A stretch of 64,000 bases of DNA from Monarcha castaneiventris obscurior (lineage: Eukaryota; Chordata; Aves; Passeriformes; Monarchidae), in assembly GCA_026261815.1 (NCBI GenBank), contig JAMPIT010000862.1, forward strand, positions 186,001-250,000, in the 5' to 3' direction. Each line of letters starts with the position of its first letter. The stretch's first letter is position 1. Shown one piece after another: positions 34,871 to 48,400 of this stretch. Made by a program: the position numbers and the translations under genes. Below the pieces are notes generated by a model that worked only from the letters and a program-made list of their open reading frames with translations, ran no database searches and was not told where the DNA came from.

Positions 34871-37460
34871 AACTCTTCTGTAGTAACCCTGCTGCTTCTG
34901 TTGACATTTGGGTAATTTTAGCTGTGTGCCATGTAACGTGGATGAAAAATGTCTAAAATGGGAATCACTAATCCCATCTGGTGTCTTCTCAAGGTAGTCA
35001 CTTTTCACATTTACTGTTGAATGGTCTTTGGTGAAAGGATCAGTTCCTGCTTTCCTTGAAATGGAATTTAAAATCCGTCTCTGCCTGCAGATGGATAAAA
35101 ATTTGCATCTGCCCTTTTCAATCCTTGATATTTACTGGGCATTCATTTTTCTGCCTGATCGGCTTATTCTGCAAAGCTCATTCTCTGGTGATTGACTGTT
35201 GATACCAGATGCCCCAAAAATCTAAGGATAAACTTTCCTCCAAAACACATCCTTTAAGCAAATAACATCTGCAGAAACTTCTAAAGGTAATAGAAATCAT
35301 TAATAGCTTGACAATTGCTACTTTCACTTGTTGCATTTTTTAGTTCATTGGGCTGTTGATATAAAGAAAACTTTTATTTAAAATATCTCAAGGCGGGTTT
35401 TCCTTTTTTGAGGGGAAGATCCTTAAAGTGAAAGATTCTCAGCTGACCTCAGGAGTTCTGACCTGCTTCACAGAAACTGGCATGGTTGTAAAGCAGCCCA
35501 TATCCTGGAGATGGCTTTGTTGAATGATGCCAATTTCTTACAGCAAATATACAACCTGCAGGATCCATTATTTGTGTATAGGTGTGTCAGACTCTGTCCT
35601 CGTTCTGTATGAAAGAATTGCATGATAAGGCACTTTGACACAGATCACAGCAAGGGACTGGCAACAGTGTTGGACTGTGAACAAGCAAACTGGTAGGCAG
35701 AGGGGAGAAAAGCGTATTTTCTTTTTGCTGAGATTGGCTATCTAGCAGAAATAAAGGCCAGTTTCAGCAGTAAATAAGCACTGGAATTGAAAGCCAGGCC
35801 TGTTTGGGGTTCAAATTTACCGTGGCAGTTTGTTTCCACTGTGTAAACCACAGCAGAACAGCTTAAATAAACAAAGTTACAAGATGAACTTGGGTTACAC
35901 CTGGGGTAACCCATGGTTTTCAAGAAACAGGGTTCCTGCTAACAATGACTGCATGGAGCATTTCCAGTTGATGGGTCAACAGTCCGGATCCTGAAGGTGC
36001 TGCTGTGCTGCAGCATCCTCTGGCCTTTATGCCTGGTCCTCACTGCTGTGGTGCTTGCTGTTCCTGGATCCTCACTGGGGCTCACCATGGCCATTGGTGT
36101 TCCAGGTGGATTCTGGCCACACTCACCAGATCCCACCGCTGCCCCAGTGGGAGAGCAGGGCACTGTTACCCTGCAGTGATTTAGCCCAAATGCCTGAAGC
36201 CTGTGATACGCGTTGGGAATATTTTACTGGTTGTGCATTGTTTACCTGGTGAGAGGCACATGTACGCCACTGCTCTGGAATTTCATCACCTTTTCTTTTC
36301 TGTACCCTCAAAGCAAACCTCCTCCACAATAAACCTGCAGACTGACCTGACAGCTCTACTGGTACCTGTTCTTCAGTACCCAGAGACACTGGAAGACTGA
36401 GCAGAAAACCCCGGGGTTTCTCTAGGGGGGCTGGGGTCTCTCTAAGCCCAGAGGTAGCAGTGAGAACCCGAGCAAGGAGCAGGGCTGTGCTGGTGGGAAC
36501 AGCCACTCTGAAGGACAACCAGCACTTTTAAGTGCAGAGGGGGAGCAGTGGCAAAGCTGGCATTCTGTGCAGCTGTGCTCTCCAAAATTGAGGGTGGCTG
36601 TGCTACCTCCCTCAGCTTGTCATCGCCCTTGGAGACTATGTAGCTGCAGCTCTTGCCTTGAGTGAGAGGCTTTCACCACAAATTCCATACAGTGTGTGTG
36701 AGCAGTTGGAAAAAATTCCCTGACACAGGGGTGTGTTGTGTGAGTGGTGCTGCTGTGAACCTGTGCCTCTGGGCAGGGTGTGCACACCCCACACAGGCTG
36801 GCCGGGGGTGGGGGGCAAGGGGAGGTGTATCTGAGGTCTCCAGTGTGGTGGGCAAACGTCACTCTCACGGGGGAAATGGGGTTCCCCTGGTTTGCACCCT
36901 GGTGTTCCCCCCTGCTGGTGGGCTTTGTTCTCCAAGGGATCCAGCCCTCACAGACTATGACCAGTGCTGTGCATGGCAGGAGAGCAGCAGGGCACTTGTG
37001 GTGTCAGGGTGGCAGAACTGACTGTGACAGGTCTGCCACATTTGCAAGCCCAATGGCCAGGCACTTGCACTGGGGGCAAGGACACTGCTGCATCTCTGCA
37101 GCTGGGGAAGCACGGTGAAGTGCTGCAGGCCCTGGGAGCAGCAGCACGGCAGGAGAAGGCGGGGCTCAGGCTGCAGTGCCAGGCACCCTGTGCCAGGCAA
37201 CAACGACTATCTACCTCATTCCCTGGGGAGTGGGCTATCAGCTCCCTAATAGGATGCTGGTGTCAGCCCCTGGCTTGTGCCAGTTTTTCTGAAGCGTCAG
37301 AAACATGGAGGTTTTCATCAGACAGTTCCCTGGTACAGGGTTTTGGAGATTTCATATGGAAATACAGCATTAGGATGATGGGTTTTCTCCTGCAGTTGTA
37401 TATTCAGGACTAAATGGGTGTGCCCACTTCACTTCAGCAACCCAGGCAGAGCAGAGGAGT
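34871..37460. other. Spacer between the SRSF7 and GALM 3' ends
   Basis: The two genes converge here. No coding, RNA or mobile feature was recognised. Short GC-rich frames at about 36.6-37.2 kb look like chance. Confidence 0.5.
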
Positions 37461-37465
37461 TTAAT
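37460..37465 (-). terminator. GALM: Possible GALM poly(A) signal (ATTAAA)
   Basis: ATTAAA on the minus strand about 500 bp past the stop codon. No AATAAA seen nearer. Weak support. Confidence 0.25.
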
Positions 37466-37964
37466 CAGAGGATCCAGGGCAGCCAGCTGGGATAATCCCA
37501 GCACACTGTCCTCCACAAAGCTATGAGCACTGCACACCATTTAGAGAGAGCACTTTGATGGAAATAGCAATGTTGTAACAAACAACCACAACTGCATCAG
37601 CCTTCCCACATGCTCCACATGAATATTACCAGATATTCCCCTGGTGTACCTGGAGCTGTGACAGGCTGTGCCCCTAAACAAGGTGCTTTCAGTGCATTTT
37701 TACTGTGAAACAAACCCCAATGCCCAGGGTGAGAGGCTGGACAGAGCGTGAGAGCTTTGCACAGACCAGACAGCAACAGAGATGGTGACAGGAGTTAACG
37801 CCAGCAGAAACCACAGGTGAAAGCCACAGAGGAGAAAAAGGCTCCCAGATCGGATGTATCACCCAGGGTAGTTGAAAAGCTCTGTTCGGCACCTGGCAGG
37901 ATTTCTGGCTCAGCTGCTGGAGGCACTTACCCCTCTCAGTGGTGGGAGTCAGCAGCCCTTCTCC

Positions 37965-40900
37965 TCAAGCAGTGTTGAACACGAGCCACGTGGTGTGGTT
38001 GTACTCCTCACCCGGATGGAGCAGGACATTGGGGAAGTGAGGCTGGGGAGAGGCAGCAGCACATCAGTGACTGTGAGCACATTCCGTGGGACCAGAAAGC
38101 ATGGCTGCATCCATGTGGTCTTCCCAAGGCATATTCCTGCAGCTCCCCCCAGCCATTTCCAGCAGCAGTGTGTAACCACCCACCATTTGCCAGAGGGCTG
38201 AGTGGGTGAGTCTCACTGCAGGCTGAATTCAGGCCATGAGGAATGATTCAAACTTCAGAGGATGTGGCAAGGCCCCAGTGGGATCATCTGCTCTAGACCC
38301 CACACCTTTGGGAGGCTGAGGCAGTCCCTGCTGTGCTGACTGACCCCTGTCTAAAGCCACTGTGACCCGTGCCTGCCTCACTTCTGGCATGTACAGTGTC
38401 CCCTTGACAAGCAGACTCTGTTTCTACATTTAATACCCCAGAGACACGGAGGGTGCTGGGGGTACAGTCCCCTGCCACAGGACCCAAGCAGCCCCTGGGA
38501 GGGGAATGGACAGCTCACCTTGTTAACAGCATCAGGCCAGTTCTGGGTTTCCAGGCAGAAAGCCGAGTGCTTGGGGTACGTGGCAGCACCTTTGCCCTTC
38601 AGGGAGCCATCCAGGTTGTTCCCAGTGTAAAACTGGATGCCAGGCTGGGTGGTGTGAACCTCCATGGTCCTGCCGGTGGGCGGGTGGAAAACCCTGCGGA
38701 GACACCAGTGGAGGATGACACAGGACTGGCTGAATGGACACCCCATGGCCCCAGGGCTGGGGACTCCTACCAAGGTCCCAGCCTACCTGGCTACAAGGCG
38801 TCGATCCTGCCCCTGATGCAGGCAGAAGTTGTGGTCAAAGCCATCCAGGTGAAACTTCTGCAAGTGCTTGCCCAGCTCCACAGGCTGCCGGAGATCGAAT
38901 CCAGTGCCCTGCACAGCAGCCACCTCCCCTAAGCAAGAAGAAAAGCAGGCTCAGCCACTCACCACATGCCAGCAAACCCTACCTTGTCCCCCAGCACAGC
39001 CGACAGCCCCTGGGGACACCGCTCTTCTTAGCAGGGACAAAGCACAGACAAGGAGCAAGAAAACGCAGTTTGTATATGTACAAACTCAGCCTTTTCTCTC
39101 TTGTCCTTGTTAAGACCTGCTGTGGAAATACAGTGTCCTGTGATGAAGCAGCAAGAACAACCCTAGGACATACCAAACACAGTGCAAAACACAGTCACCC
39201 CAACCCAAAGGTGGGGGGTTTTGCAGGGGGGGCAGAAAAACACCTTGAAAGAAAAATGAAACCGTTCCAGTTCAAGCACTTACATAAAATACAGCAGGCA
39301 TTGCACACAGGGGGTCTGTCTTTAATAATTGCACAAATCTTATCTTCACCCCAGGACTAAGAGTATCCACACAAGAAGGAGCTGCAAAAGCCAGGGGTAG
39401 CAAGCTGGCCAACTCTATGATGTGAAACAGCTCCATGGTGAAAGCAGCAGGGAGAAGCGGGGCACTGGGCTGGGTATGGCCTTAAGCTCCTTCCCTGCTT
39501 GTGCACAAGCATGACACACCAAGCTGAGCAGAAGCCACCTGGACCAAGGAATCCACTCCTTCACGTGCCCCAGGAAGCTTGTCTCCTGGACGGACCCACA
39601 CTCCAGCCTCATATCCCATATGCCTCTGGTCCCATTTCCTGCTGCTCCTGCCTGCCCCCTGGGGCTGGTGATGAGCTGGGTTACCAGCCCCTGGCTCTGC
39701 CCACCCTGCTCAGGCACAGTGGGACTGTGCCCAAAGGTGAGGGCCCCGCTGTGCCTGGGATCCCCTGGGTGCTGGCATGTCCCCTTGCCAGGCAGTGCTG
39801 CTCCCCACACCCACAAACACTGCTCAGAAAGACCACTTCCACCTTGTGCCACAAGCGCTGCGCCACCCACCAGTAGGGATTTTGGTGTCGTCCACAGGCA
39901 GGTAGGAATCTGCTTCAATGGAGATCTCGTGGTCATAGACATCGCGGGAGCCCTGCAGGAGGATGGGAAATGCTGGGATTCCTGTTGCAGGCACTGTTCA
40001 AGCAGCCCTAAGCACAGTTGTGAAGGGATTGTCCACAGTGATGCCTCAGCTGATCTGGCAGTGCCTGGAGCACCTCCTGGACCTCATTCCACCTTGACCT
40101 TGGGCACAGGACAAAGGTACTGGCACGGGCAAAAACCTGCATAGGCCCTAGGAGCTGTAAATCCCACAGGGATAAGGCCATCAGTCTGTACTTGTACCTC
40201 ACCAAGCACTACCACCCTGCACACTGACTAGCCAAAACATGCTGGGTGCTGAGCACACAGCAGCAGGGAAAAGGGGAAGGAAGCAAGCGAGAGGAAATGC
40301 AACCCATCCTCCAGTCTCATCTGCATCCCTGCGCGGGAGTGCTCCTCCTCCTCTTCCACAGCCTCAGGAATGCTGGCAGGGAACCTGCTGGGCTGGAAGG
40401 GGAGCAGGCTCAAAGCTGAGCCTTCAGGTCACTATCTAATCTGAGCAGCAATTTCGTGCCCAAAGGTCTCCTGTTCCTCTGGAACACGCCTGAGTTGCAC
40501 GCTGCAGGTGTTGGTATTACTGCACCTCTGGGAATACCAGCAGAGGGTACACCAACAATAGCACACCCACTATCAGGGCAGCAGCCTGGGCACAGCTCCT
40601 GCTCAGAGGGGCTGGGTTGGCTCTCACTAATACTTTTAAGGGCCTTTGTCTCTCATCCAGGTGTGACTGCACTGTATTATCCTACTGCTCTGCCCAGCAA
40701 CACTTTTATTTCTCAGATCCTTTTCCTCCAAGCCCAGTTATAAACTGTGTGAGATTAAAACACAGCTGCAATTCACTGTCCATGTGGTCGACAGGACCCT
40801 GTACGGGTGTGTGGGAGCCCTCTGCATCCTGCTGCAACCTTGCTACTCTGCAATCCTGGCCAGCTCACATTCCCTTTCCATGATATTTCTTCTGCCCATT

Positions 40901-43900
40901 GGTATTTCGGTGCTGCCACTCCAGGCCCTGATCTCAACTGCATCAGCCTCTTAGAAATGCCAACAGAATACAGCTAGGCCACCACTAGGGCATGCCAGCT
41001 CTGCACCTCCTCTGTAATCTTCCCAAGGGACCAGGAGAGACTGAAACTCCCCAGTTATGCACAAAAGGAAAGCCAACATTCTCAGCTGGATGTCTCTGTT
41101 CAAGAAGCACTGAGACAACACGTCCTCAGCTGAGGTCCATGTGATTCAGTCCTGTTCCTGCATGCAGCCCATGATGTACAGAGACAACCCTCATTGCTGT
41201 GCCCCCAAAACCATGATGTGTCCCCAGACCAGCATGTTGATGCCAATGATCATCCCATGGGTCCCCAGGCTTTCTTCCCTGCCCAGTGTCTCCACGGGGT
41301 CCATCACCTCCCCACACTTACCTGCCCTGCCAGGTTGAAGTATGCGTGGTTTGTCAGGCTGATGGGGGTTGTCTTGCTGGTCTGGGCCTGGTAGTTGATG
41401 GCCAGCTCCCTGCCACTAAGGGTGTAGGTCACCCAGACTTTCAGGTCACCAGGGTACCCTTCCTCACCGTCGGGGCTGAGCCGGAAGAAGCGGACGCCAT
41501 TTGGGAGCACCTGGGGGCTCCAGAGAACCTGCAAGGAGCATGATGTTAATAGGACAGGAATGGGAGCATGGTGCCCTTCCCTCCTGCCCCAGGCTGGCCT
41601 AAAAACAGGGACAGAAGGCACTGAAGGCATGTTGCACTGAAACAAAGGCTTTTTCAATCACCTTTCCAAAGAAAACACAAGCACCAGCCTGCTCTTGGTC
41701 AGCCGGGACCACCAGCAGGGAACAAGCTTTCCACTGAGCAGCCAAACGAGGCAATTTGGCAGCCTGATGGGGGAGCTGTTCCAGCCTGTATTACTCCATG
41801 CCTCAGAGTCCACACGTTTGATTTTTGCCCTGCAGCTGGGCTTATCCCCCTTTGCATGGATCTTCTCATGTGCAACACCACTTCAACAAGCTGCCACCCT
41901 TCCCTCCGCTCACCAGGCACTGGCTTCTCGGGCAGTGTAAGGACACACTGGGAGTTCCTGCCCAGGGGCTGGGGTGGGGTTAAATGGTACCAGATGTGTT
42001 GTCAGACACATGCAGAGAGCTGGGACCTCTCCGGTTGTTGTCCCTGCCAGAGACCAGCACCAGTGCTCTGCTTGGAGCCAAACATGCTGGCAAGGGAAGC
42101 AAGCCAGCACGCCGTACACAGCTGCCCAGACAGCCTGTTTGGCCCTGGCCATGGGCCTCATGCTGAGAGGATGGATGTGCAACAAGAGGCTCTCTGGAGT
42201 TTTACACTTCCCTAAGGAATAGTTACGGTCTAATCAAAGAGGACAGATTTAGGAACAGGGGCTGGATAACGCTGTTGAGTTGATGCCTCTCATGTCCTAC
42301 ACAGAGATCACCAACATGGGGCATGGTCAAAAGCCAGCATTTTCACCAAACACAGAAGCCGAGGGTGCTACATACACCTGGCTGTAGAGCAGGCCCTCCT
42401 GCAGAGTGTGCAGTTTGACTGCAGCTCCCACAGCTGTAAGGATGCTGTGTTTTTTTAAATACAAGTTTCTATTTAAGTTCTTTGAAGAAAAGCATACAGG
42501 TACCACTACCTTTTTTTTAAGATGAGAGAGTTATTTTCTAAAGTCCCCCAGCAGTGTGGTCACATACTGCTGCCCTGTACGTGCAGCTGCCAGCTGCTCT
42601 CATCAGGCCACACGCTGACCACAGCACTGATGTCTGCAAGATCAGGAAAAACTCAGAAGATGACCAAGATAATCACAGCCAAATGCCAGTGTGTGTTTTT
42701 TGTGTTAGGGCTGACCAGTTGGGGCTCACTGTCTCTGAACAGTGACTGTTTCTCGGCTGGAGGGGGTCTTGGGCAGGTGTTCAAGTGTGTCCTGTGGGCC
42801 AGAGGACACAAAGCTCTGGCTGGGAGATGTCATTGCCTCGTCCCCAGCAAGCTGATGAGCCTTCAGCAAGCAAGGTGAAGAAGCAGAGGAAGAGACCACA
42901 TCCCCTGCCTGCAGAAGACAGCCTGGAAACCCTGGCTGCAAAGAAATGTTTTCAGCTCCAGATCACAGGGGTCAGGGTGTAAAAAGAAACTTCAAACCAA
43001 CCAAATTGTCTTCTTTAGGGGTACAACAGCCAAGACATCCCCAGTACTCCTTTTTTTCTAAGGCTACTGAGGAGCATTTCATCCCAATCTGATGCCAGTT
43101 CACACTGTGATTTTTTTTTCCGGCACCCTGGCTTTTGTCCCATCAGCCTGGATTCCTTTCACAAAAAAACTCCATTAACCCCATGACAGCAGCTGCACCA
43201 GCACACTCATGTTCTTTGGTGGAAATGGTGAATCAGCTACCTGCTGGTTACGAATGCACTCGATCCAACAAAGCCCAAGGCTTCAGGAAAGCAGAGACTT
43301 CTGAGCCTGCTCTGCAGTTGAGCAGGGTTATCAGCAAGGCTTTCAAGAGAAGAGATTCTCTGCTGCTTTTATCACCTGTACCACAAATATCTGACTTGAG
43401 CAGCAGCTCTTGGGAGAAGATAGAAAGGGTTGAGTGCCCTGGGGCCAGGGAAAGGTTCTTTCATCTCAGGAGGTCATAGGGGAGGGCTGGGAAGGAGAGA
43501 CAGTGATCCTGGATCCTGGGGTGTTTTGCAGGCCTGATCTAATCCCCCTACTCAGGGCTGTGAGTCAGAGTGAAAGCCTGAGGGATGCTGTCACAGGATG
43601 GAAGTGGCACCAAAGGGGGCAATGCAATGACTGAACCTGCAGCACCACCCTGCTCTCCCCTTACTTGGGAGTGCTGTCACAAGTGAGCAACACCGATAAG
43701 TTTCTGCAAACTCAGGTCCTTCTGACTCTGGGAAGAGCTATGGGCAGGTAACAGCCTTGAAACTGCAGGTGGAAATGAGTCTGCATGGACAGACCACTGT
43801 TCCCCAGGAATCTTTCTTTGGGCACAGGCACAACTCCATGGTGCACTGCAGGGTGGTGCAGCCACTGCCTGGGGAGCCTCCATTGCCCCTGAGGCTGGGT

Positions 43901-45089
43901 CCTCACTGCCGTGTCCCAAGCCAGGCTCTGCAGAAGCAGCACCTTGCCAGGAACAGCCCTGTCAGAACCGGGCTCATGAGGCTCAGGGCTGCAGTCACAC
44001 AGAGGAAGCACAGCAACTGTCTGCTCAGTGTCCAAGGATGACGTGAGCCCTGCAAGCTCACACAAAGAGAAGCCAACCCAGCAGCTCACAGGATCTCTCT
44101 CACTTCCCCCTGTTCTGCACTCGCAGCACTTTCTGAGCTGATACAACTCAGTAACCACCAGAAAATGCTACAGGGTTCAGGGGTGTAGACATCACATCCT
44201 CTTGCCACAACCCCATAGGCTGTATGCTGGCAGGATACTGGGATTTTCACCTTGTCAAATCCCTTGGCTCCTCCGTGCAGGCTGTTGGGCCCGTTGTTGA
44301 GGAACAGCTGATACTCCTTCCCGTCCAGGGTGAACCTCCCGTTCGCAATCCTGTTGGCAACACGGCCCACGACAGCACCAAAGAACGGGTGCTTCCTCGT
44401 GTAACCTGGCCAGAGAAACAGCACACGGTTAAACACAACCATTGGAACAGGATGGGTGGTCTCCAGGAGTGCTTATGGACTCAGAGGAGTCTCCCTCTGC
44501 TTCCCTCCAGGACTAAATATGTTACTGCAGTCCCAGGGTTTCACAGGACACACACAGCTCATTAGTCACGCGCATCCTTGATTAAAACAGCCTGATGGGA
44601 TCTTGTATTCTTCGCAGATTGGCAGAAAAGGCCTCTGTCACTGCCAGTCAAGGAGTGACTCAGAGCTGCCCCAACAGAGGGGCACACTGCCACCAGCATC
44701 CCTGTTCCACACCCACCACAGAGCCCAGGAGAGGCAGCAGGAACTATATCTCTTCAGCCCATGATTTGGGGGGATGGGGGGGCCTTACAGGTAGGTCACG
44801 CAGTGTGCCAATAAACCAGTCAGTGCTGGTTAAGATGCCTGATTGTGGGACTTTTAATTTTATTTTTTTTCAAAGAAACATATTAAGACCCACCTTCTAA
44901 AGTGTCAAATCCTAGGACAACATCTGAAAACTGCCCATCCCTGTCTTTTGTCTCCAGAGTGGTGATGATGCACCCAAAAGACAGGATCTCCACTCTCACG
45001 CTGTCCGACTGTAAGACGAACTTCTCCACCTCTCCGCCTCCCTCCTCCGGGAGCATCCGCCCGAACGCCTCTCTCCGCACCGCTGTCAT
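37965..45089 (-). CDS. GALM: GALM, galactose mutarotase (aldose 1-epimerase)
   Basis: Seven coding exons: 45089-44894, 44405-44251, 41528-41322, 39952-39871, 38928-38787, 38693-38519, 38042-37965. They total 1035 nt, 344 residues (human 342). The enzyme converts beta-D-galactose to the alpha anomer for the Leloir pathway in the cytosol and also acts on glucose. The expected catalytic residues are present: His in NSLHGG (exon 2), His in [11 protein letters not shown] (exon 3) and Glu in [11 protein letters not shown] (exon 6). The C-terminus [16 protein letters not shown] resembles the human one. The ATG at 45089 was chosen because it matches the human start and lies in a CpG island; an upstream in-frame Met at 45425 is not conserved. 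Phases agree at all junctions. Nothing is broken. Confidence 0.96.
41529..44250 (-). other. GALM: GALM intron 2, 2.7 kb
   Basis: Phase-0 intron between the exon ending GFDK and the exon starting VLWSP. I see no exon-like or repeat sequence of note inside. Confidence 0.6.
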
Positions 45090-45480
45090 CGCTCCCAAAA
45101 ACCCGGCCACCGGCACCTCTGGCGGGAGCCGCAGCCCTGCTCGGGAAGGACGCTCAGCAGGAAGAAGCAATGGCGGCGGGAGCGGAGCACTCCCAGCTCC
45201 AAAGGGCAGCCAGAGCCACCTTCGGCCGCCTCCCGCGCGGGGCGGAGCCGCGCCGTGCCCGGCGGAGCGGAGCCCTGGGCATCCCGGGGCTGTCACCGAG
45301 GGGCAGCAGCCTCCGGGAGGTGGCCGGGGGCAGCGGGAGGGATGCCGAGGGGAGGGAGCGAGGCTGCGGGCGCTGCCGGGCCGGGCAGCGCAGCCACCAG
45401 CTCGCAAGTTCGGGGGCCGAAGCATCGCCGCCAGCAGCTCCTCTCCCCCACTTCCATCACACCGACACGACTTTCACGGC
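45000..45480 (-). promoter_or_regulatory. GALM: CpG island promoter of GALM
   Basis: CpG-rich sequence over exon 1 and upstream. Open frames on both strands here are compositional. Borders by eye. Confidence 0.7.
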
Positions 45481-48400
45481 CCGTGCAAAGCGTGGCATGA
45501 CAGAATGCTGTTTTCTCCCCCTGTGCCCTCCCTTAGCTCCTCCACAAGAGGCATAAGGCAGCACCCGGTGATGGTGCTGTAAATCAGGCTCTGGGCATTT
45601 GCTGACCCAGCGTGTTGTTATTATCAAAGCTGTGGCTCTGAGCCAGGCTCCATTAAAAATCATCATCTTTTGAAATATCGACTCCTGCCTGTCTTTGCAG
45701 GCTTTTTCAGTCTGCAGGGAAAACCCTGGCAACATTCAAGCAATGTGTGTGCACATATTTGACCTCTCTTGGCAAGGCTCAAGTGCAAGGCAAGAGCACC
45801 TCACTACAGTTGGATATGGTTGTATTTCTAAATTTGTTCAAATTTTGTTCAAAGAACCAATAACTTCCACCAAAAAACCTCCATCAGTTAACCAGTATTT
45901 GCTAAATATTAATTTCCAACACAGCCGTCATCTTTTGACAAGACCAACTACAAATTCCAAGCCAACACAGAAACAAAACCTCCCACCCGGGGCTTAGCAG
46001 AGATGGTTTGGAAACCTGCACTTCTTTGTTACTGATGGCTGTTCCTGTGTTTCCTTCTGCACCTTCACAACCTGTGCTCTCTATCCAAAAACAACATCTG
46101 AAGCAAACGTACCTTTTTTCTGCTCATCAGTATCACCTTCCATATGAGACAGGATAGGGAGCAGCCCAAACAGGAGCAGGAACACTCCTGATAGATGGAT
46201 GAGAGATCAGTCTCATTTATAATGGATTCATGGAGTGTTTCCATTCCCAGAAGTTCGTTTCTTAGCACCTCAGCTCCCTCAACATCTCTCTCTTAATGTG
46301 CTTCTCCAGACACAGGAAGCATTTCTGCTCTGCAGAGACAAGATTTCATTAAGCTGTGGGGTTTTTAACACAAAAGGAGCTGCCATTTTGATTTACTTCT
46401 CTGATTCATGCCAGAGAAGGTCCAGATCCAACTCTTTGTCTGATGTAACAGTCATAAACACTGATTTTCTCACTTCCCTTCACAGATGCAAGACCCAGTG
46501 GCCATCTAAGGCTGTGTGGTTGCAAAAACAATACCAGAGACAAATTAGTTCATGAACCAGCCACACGATTTTCAAGCTGGCAGATAAACTAGAAAAGAAA
46601 GCGGCTTGCACAAGCCTGAATCCTGCAGGAAACAGTAAGGAGCAATGGCAGCTTCAGGATCTGAGCAAGGAATTCCAAGAGTTCTGTTTCATGACCTTGA
46701 GGATTTCTCATGGCTCACCTTTGCATGCATCCTGCCCCTCTGCCTCTGGTGAATGGGGAAGGTGGGCAAGGGGGAGGGGCAGGATACAAGCAAGTCGTGT
46801 TCAACAACTCACCACATTGGATTTTCTTTTTAGTCATTCCTGTTTTTAAGAAAGTGGGGTCTTGTTCACTGTGGCACTGAGTTCTGCTCACACTGATGGT
46901 CAAATGCAAGCTCCTTCCATTTTCTCTTCCTTCTTGCCAGAAGAAAACTGCAGTACTGGACCTGAACACACCTGGCGCTGGCAGCAGGGCACCTCCACAG
47001 CCAGGGAGTGCTCAGAAGAGCTCGCTATTCATCTCTGAGACTTTGGTTTCACTTCTCTGCCTTGCAGCTCTGCACCAGCTCTCTACTCCTTATCTGCCCT
47101 CCCTCTCACTGAAAATGCAGCAGCCTTTTCCAAGCCAAAATGCAAAATGTTTGTGAGGAGCAGGGATTTATCTGCTCTATCACAGCCAATGACCCTGAAG
47201 GTATGGAAGAAGTGTGACACAAAACCAGGTTATGTGCCTGGTCCCACTTGTCCCAGCTCCTCTACACCAGGCAAGATATTTCTGTTTACTAGCAAAGACA
47301 AACTGGGAAGTCAGCCTGTGAGTGGTCTTGCCTTTCCCCCACCACAGAGCTGGTAAAAAGGCACACTGTGAAAAAGAACTGGTTTTTGTTGGTTGGTTGG
47401 GGTTTTTTTTGGCTTGTCTTTTCTGGTTTGGTTTTTTTTTTTTTTTTGAGAGGGAGCCACTTAACACACAGTCAACTCCTATCACAAAATAAAGTTTTTA
47501 CGAGAAAAATTACAGAGGAGAATTTATTTCCCTGGGATCAGAAGCTTGGAAATTCCAGATGCCTGCAGGGCAGCTACCATTCTGCAAGACAGAAGTGAAG
47601 CATTGGATTTTATATGTGCTTGTGCTATTTTTGTATGAATACTTTATTTTTTCAATATATTTTTCAAAATACTTTGCTTTTTTTTACAGGTGTTTTTCTT
47701 TAATCCAAAATAAAGGATCTTTTCTTAAAAGGCTACAGTCAACCAAAACTCTGTCTCTGTGAGAAGATCTTTTTTTATTTGGTCATAAGGCACTTCTGCA
47801 ATAAATTACATCCCTACATTTCCTTCCTTAATTTTGTCTTTATGTCAAATCCAGCTGTGATTTTCAGTTTATTCTGGACACAGAGCAAGACTTGAGGATT
47901 CAACTGATTAAGAAAATAATTTCAAAGGGCAGTTCAGGTTTCTGAAGGGACATGTTGTGCTCACTTACAGGATCCAACTCTGTTCTGAGTTACCCAGATC
48001 CATACCTCCATTTTCATCAGAGCTACCTTCTGCAATGGAGCAGGAGAGTGATGTTAATGCTGCTCACCATCCTTGAGACAGGTGACATGTCTGTGTGTGT
48101 CCTGTGGGGAAACTCTGGACAATATTCCTGGACCAGATTGCTTAGACCAGACCTCTTGTTTTGGGGAGCCCAGGATGTTTGTCTCGGCACCATGAAGTGG
48201 TGCAGCTTTGCAGGCAGAGGCCAGGAGCTGTTAAGCTGTTACCACACCAGTGGCATTTTGATTTGAACGTGACAGAGGCACTCCAAACGCTGTAATACTT
48301 CAGCAATGGCCAATGATTACAGTTTGCTGTTGCTCAAGAAGCTTCCTTGTTCAGTAATAGCAGCAGTGATGTGCCCAGCACTGCGGCTGGAGATGTGGTC